The position numbers and the translations under genes were made by a program. The notes beneath the pieces are model-generated. The model saw nothing but the letters and a program-made list of their open reading frames with translations. It was not told where the DNA came from and ran no database searches. A stretch of DNA of 11,445 nucleotides from Bordetella parapertussis (GTDB taxonomy: Bacteria; Pseudomonadota; Gammaproteobacteria; Burkholderiales; Burkholderiaceae_C). Below are positions 8,643 to 11,445 of this stretch, piece after piece (positions within the stretch are counted from its first letter, which is position 1; every line of letters begins with the position of its first letter). The stretch spans positions 1-11,445 of the forward strand of contig CAMDJU010000066.1 in assembly GCA_945900695.1 (NCBI GenBank), written 5' to 3'.

Positions 8643-9341
8643 TTATGCTGCGCTCAAGGTTTGGGTATCGACGCGCACGCCCACACCCATGGTGGACGAC
8701 ACCGCCAATTTGCGCAGGTAGACACCTTTGCTGGTGGCGGGCTTGGCTTTTTGCAAAGCGTCCACCAATGCAACCAAGTTGCCTTGCAACTTGTCCGAGT
8801 CAAACGAGCGGCGACCAATCGTGGCATGCACGATCCCTGCTTTGTCCACACGGAATTGCACTTGACCGGCCTTGGCGTTTTTCACTGCCGTGGCCACATC
8901 TGGGGTCACGGTGCCCACCTTGGGGTTGGGCATCAATCCACGGGGGCCCAAAATTTGACCCAGGGTACCGACCACGCGCATGGCGTCAGGGGCGGCGATC
9001 ACCACATCAAACGGCATATTGCCTGCCTTGACCATGGCAGCCAAGTCGTCCATGCCCACAATGTCTGCACCGGCGGCTTTGGCCTCTTCGGCTTTTGCGC
9101 CTTGCGCAAACACCGCCACACGAGCGGTTTTGCCCGTGCCGTTAGGCAGCACCACAGCGCCGCGCACCACTTGATCAGATTTTTTGGCGTCAATGCCCAA
9201 CTGCACGGCCACGTCAATGGACTCGTCGAACTTGGCTGTGGCGCATTCTTTGACGATTTTCAAGGCGTCACTGAATGGATACAGCTTGTTGCTGTCTACT
9301 TTGCCCACAAAGGCTTTTTGTTTTTTGGTCAGATGTGCCAT
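8643..9341 (-). CDS. rplA: 50S ribosomal protein L1, 232 aa
   Basis: It binds helices 76–78 of 23S rRNA, forms the L1 stalk and helps release deacylated tRNA; in E. coli it also represses the rplKA mRNA. The two-domain L1 fold is indicated by the signature [20 protein letters not shown] near the middle, the [20 protein letters not shown] stretch near residue 60, and the conserved C-terminal [20 protein letters not shown]. The length matches E. coli (234). The ATG abuts the rplK stop (TAA then ATG, no gap), with GGAGG 8 nt upstream inside the rplK coding end, so translation of the two is probably coupled. Confidence 0.99.
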   Translation of the reverse strand: MAHLTKKQKAFVGKVDSNKLYPFSDALKIVKECATAKFDESIDVAVQLGIDAKKSDQVVRGAVVLPNGTGKTARVAVFAQGAKAEEAKAAGADIVGMDDLAAMVKAGNMPFDVVIAAPDAMRVVGTLGQILGPRGLMPNPKVGTVTPDVATAVKNAKAGQVQFRVDKAGIVHATIGRRSFDSDKLQGNLVALVDALQKAKPATSKGVYLRKLAVSSTMGVGVRVDTQTLSAA

Positions 9342-9773
9342 TTAAACGCCCTCCACCGTGACACCCATTGAACGGGCAGAGCCGGCAATGGTGCGAACTG
9401 CCGCATCCAAATCGGCAGCGGTCATGTCTTTCATTTTGGTCTTGGCGATTTCTTCCAACTGAGCGCGGGTGATCTTGCCAACTTTGTCCACGTGGGGCCT
9501 GGCCGAGCCTTTGTCGAGCTTGATGGCCTTTTTGATCAAGGTGGCCGCTGGGGGCGTCTTGATGATGAAGGTAAAGCTCTTGTCGGCAAACGCCGTGATG
9601 ACCACAGGCAAAGGCAAGCCGGGCTCGACACCTTGGGTCTGGGCGTTGAACGCCTTGCAGAATTCCATGATGTTGAGGCCGCGCTGACCCAGCGCTGGAC
9701 CGATCGGGGGGGACGGGTTGGCTTTACCAGCTGGCACTTGCAGCTTGATGAAGCCGACGATTTTTTTCGCCAT
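9342..9773 (-). CDS. rplK: 50S ribosomal protein L11, 143 aa
   Basis: It binds the GTPase-associated region of 23S rRNA next to the L10/L12 stalk and is needed for factor-dependent GTPase activity and for RelA activation. The N-terminal domain carries the flexible proline-rich segment [20 protein letters not shown], where thiostrepton resistance mutations are known to map. The C-terminal RNA-binding domain includes [20 protein letters not shown] and ends [11 protein letters not shown]. The length is normal (E. coli 142). AGGAG lies 6 nt before the ATG. It follows nusG by 120 bp and directly abuts rplA. Confidence 0.99.
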   Translation of the reverse strand: MAKKIVGFIKLQVPAGKANPSPPIGPALGQRGLNIMEFCKAFNAQTQGVEPGLPLPVVITAFADKSFTFIIKTPPAATLIKKAIKLDKGSARPHVDKVGKITRAQLEEIAKTKMKDMTAADLDAAVRTIAGSARSMGVTVEGV

Positions 9774-9787
9774 GCTTTTCTCCTAAC

Positions 9788-9828
9788 GGGTACAAACGCC
9801 TGGGACTTTGCAGTCCAACCGGCTCCCC
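9788..9828 (-). promoter_or_regulatory. Candidate L1 operator in the rplK leader (weak)
   Basis: Just before the rplK ribosome binding site the transcript can fold as GGG/CCC (about 9828–9826 with 9790–9788), then an asymmetric loop (short 5' side, 7 nt GUUUGUA on the 3' side), then GCC/GGC, then GGACU/AGUCC capped by GCAA. Known L1 mRNA targets are two short helices flanking an asymmetric internal loop near the rplK start, so the layout is suggestive. The outer helices are only 3 bp, and I cannot confirm the conserved loop bases. Treat as a hypothesis. Confidence 0.3.
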
Positions 9829-9893
9829 GGGGGTTGCGACTCACTCACAAAAACGCCGCCATGCCGAGTCGAAAGGCAGAGCAGCTAGAAAAC

Positions 9894-10478
9894 TCAGGCC
9901 TTTTCGACCTCGCCGAACTCCAACTCCACAGGGGTGGATCGGCCAAAAATGGTGACCGCAACCCGAACCTTGCTTTTGTCGTAGTTGACTTCTTCGACTG
10001 TGCCGTTGAAGTCGGTGAAGGGGCCTTCTTTGACCCGCACCAACTCACCCACCATGAACTCTACCTTGTGGCGCGGTTTGTCAGCACCCTCTTGCATTTG
10101 GTTCACGATTTTGAGCACATCGGCCTCGGAGATGGGCGCTGGGCGGTTTTTGGCACCACCCACAAAGCCCGTGACTTTGTTGGTGTGCTTGACCAAGTGC
10201 CAAGTCTCATCGTCCATGATCATCTCCACCAGCACGTAGCCAGGGAAGAAGCGCCGCTCAGTGGTGCGGCGCTGGCCGTTTTTCATCTCAACCACCTCCT
10301 CGGTGGGCACCATGATGCGGCCAAATTTATCTTGCATGCCTGCGCGCGCAATGCGCTCAGCGATGTTGCGCTCGACAGCCTTTTCCATGCCCGAGTAGGC
10401 ATGCACAACGTACCAGCGGAAGTCGGGATGTGCGGGCGGCGCAAGCACAGCCGGGGCCAGCGATTCTTCGTCCATCAT
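9894..10478 (-). CDS. nusG: Transcription termination/antitermination factor NusG
   Basis: It binds the RNA polymerase clamp through its NGN domain to suppress pausing, and contacts Rho or ribosomal S10 through its KOW domain, coupling transcription to translation. The NGN domain begins at [19 protein letters not shown] near residue 21 and includes [11 protein letters not shown]. The KOW domain occupies roughly the last 53 residues, with [16 protein letters not shown] and the conserved end TPVELEF. The N-terminal ~20 residues are Ala/Pro-rich and variable. The start is ambiguous: ATGs in frame lie at 10487, 10478 and 10475. I chose 10478 (194 aa) because its ATGA overlaps the secE stop; 10487 would give 197 aa but has no properly spaced ribosome binding site. 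Translational coupling to secE is likely. Confidence 0.96.
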   Translation of the reverse strand: MMDEESLAPAVLAPPAHPDFRWYVVHAYSGMEKAVERNIAERIARAGMQDKFGRIMVPTEEVVEMKNGQRRTTERRFFPGYVLVEMIMDDETWHLVKHTNKVTGFVGGAKNRPAPISEADVLKIVNQMQEGADKPRHKVEFMVGELVRVKEGPFTDFNGTVEEVNYDKSKVRVAVTIFGRSTPVELEFGEVEKA

Positions 10479-10858
10479 TTTTTCCATCCCAAAATCAAGT
10501 CATAAAAGACCCACTCCAAGGTTTTATCGGTCAACCACAGAAAGAGTGCCATGATGAAGACAAAGCCAAACACATAGGCGGTCATTTGCAAAGATTCTTT
10601 GCGCGTGGGCCACACCACCTTTTTCACTTCACGCCATGCATCTTGTCCAAATGCGAACAACTGCTTGCCTGGCAATGAGGTGAAGAAAACCACTACCGCC
10701 ACCACCAGACACCCCAGGAGCGCCGCCCATTGCAGCAAAGCACCTTGCGCGCCCAGCAGATAGTAGGCAGCCACGGCAGCCAGCACCAACACCGCACCCA
10801 AAGCCACTTTGAGCTTGTCGGCGGTACCGGTCACGGTTTCAATTTTTGTGCTGGCCAT
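10475..10858 (-). CDS. secE: Preprotein translocase subunit SecE, 127 aa
   Basis: The small essential subunit of the SecYEG channel in the inner membrane; it clamps SecY. Three membrane segments are visible at about 18–36, 41–61 and 92–110, the E. coli-type arrangement (E. coli is also 127 aa) rather than the single-segment form of many bacteria. The conserved amphipathic region before the last segment reads [14 protein letters not shown] (75–88), the SecE family signature. The ATG has no clear Shine–Dalgarno: AGGGA is about 13 nt away, so initiation may be weak. It lies 103 bp after the Trp tRNA, and its stop overlaps nusG. Confidence 0.98.
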   Translation of the reverse strand: MASTKIETVTGTADKLKVALGAVLVLAAVAAYYLLGAQGALLQWAALLGCLVVAVVVFFTSLPGKQLFAFGQDAWREVKKVVWPTRKESLQMTAYVFGFVFIMALFLWLTDKTLEWVFYDLILGWKK

Positions 10859-10961
10859 ATGCGGCTAAGAATCCCTGGTTTCAACCATTCAAAATATTTC
10901 AAGATAGACAAACCCATCTGCGCGGTGGCCTTGTTCACCAACCAATCACCCCGTGATCAGC

Positions 10962-11037
10962 TGGCAGGGGCAGAGGGAATCGAACCCCCAACCTTCGGTT
11001 TTGGAGACCGACGCTCTGCCAATTGAGCTATACCCCT
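10962..11037 (-). tRNA. tRNA-Trp (anticodon CCA)
   Basis: The complete 76-nt cloverleaf reads on the minus strand. The acceptor is AGGGGTA/TGCCCCT, the D stem GCTC/GAGC, and the anticodon stem TCGGT/ACCGA with loop CTCCAAA, giving anticodon CCA. The variable loop is 5 nt, and the T stem GGGGG/CCCTC has loop TTCGATT. The discriminator is G and the terminal CCA is encoded. It sits between tuf (58 bp away) and secE (103 bp away), as trpT does in many betaproteobacteria and near tufB/secE in E. coli, and must be excised from the operon transcript. No promoter or terminator of its own is visible. Confidence 0.98.
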
Positions 11038-11095
11038 ATCTTTCCATCATCCGGCTTGTCAATGGGCGACTGGTCACCCACCGACAGACCCGCTA

Positions 11096-11445
<350 letters not shown>

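Noticed and set aside
7857..9371. 504-codon open frame on the plus strand across rplJ, the leader and rplA
   Set aside because: It is antisense to two unmistakable ribosomal protein genes that share one frame. It is His/Gln-rich with no recognisable domain, as expected from the complement of biased codons, and it has no supporting ribosome binding site I could see.
9825..9832. CCCCGGGG palindrome before rplK
   Set aside because: A GC-rich 8-mer with no loop and no U-tract; expected by chance, and partly used in the proposed rplK leader fold.
9843..9893. Possible intrinsic terminator after nusG (GGCGGCG then five T)
   Set aside because: The T-run is there, but the only stem before it is about 4 bp and does not abut the run.
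9492..10505. 337-codon plus-strand open frame opposite rplK, nusG and the secE end
   Set aside because: Antisense shadow running through real genes and their spacer; no independent evidence of coding.

Overview
The window is a contiguous piece of the bacterial tuf–trpT–secE–nusG–rplK–rplA–rplJ–rplL–rpoB–rpoC cluster. Every gene is on the minus strand, so transcription runs from high to low coordinates. Gene order, the 1370-residue beta subunit, the 125-residue L7/L12 and the E. coli-like three-segment SecE point to a betaproteobacterium. The best fit is order Burkholderiales, probably Comamonadaceae; the family is a judgement from remembered protein sequences, not a search. All genes are intact except the two cut by the window edges: tuf, of which only the C-terminal part is present, and rpoC, which has the first ~1003 codons and lacks its C-terminal part.

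Layout in transcription order: tuf 3' end (11445–11096); tRNA-Trp(CCA) (11037–10962); secE and nusG, which overlap (10858–9894); rplK and rplA, adjacent with no gap (9773–8643); a 246-bp leader; rplJ and rplL (8396–7447); a 240-bp spacer rich in hairpins; rpoB (7206–3094); an 82-bp spacer; and rpoC (3011 to the edge). The genes supply the elongation factor that delivers aminoacyl-tRNA, the Trp tRNA, a SecYEG subunit, the transcription factor NusG, the L11/L1 and L10/L12 stalk proteins of the 50S subunit, and the two large RNA polymerase subunits. Co-transcription links ribosome and RNA polymerase synthesis.

The coding content is ordinary. The interesting part is in the spacers. The rplA–rplJ spacer holds a nested three-helix structure that fits an autoregulatory L10 leader, followed by segments that can pair in alternative ways just before the rplJ ribosome binding site. 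rplJ starts at TTG. The rplL–rpoB spacer holds three strong hairpins in a row, one with a perfect 11-bp base, none followed by a U-tract; they look like attenuation or RNA-processing elements between the ribosomal-protein and polymerase genes. A smaller structure before rplK is a weak candidate for an L1 operator. I found no mobile element, CRISPR array, pseudogene, foreign gene or unknown system, and no sigma-70 promoter I would defend.
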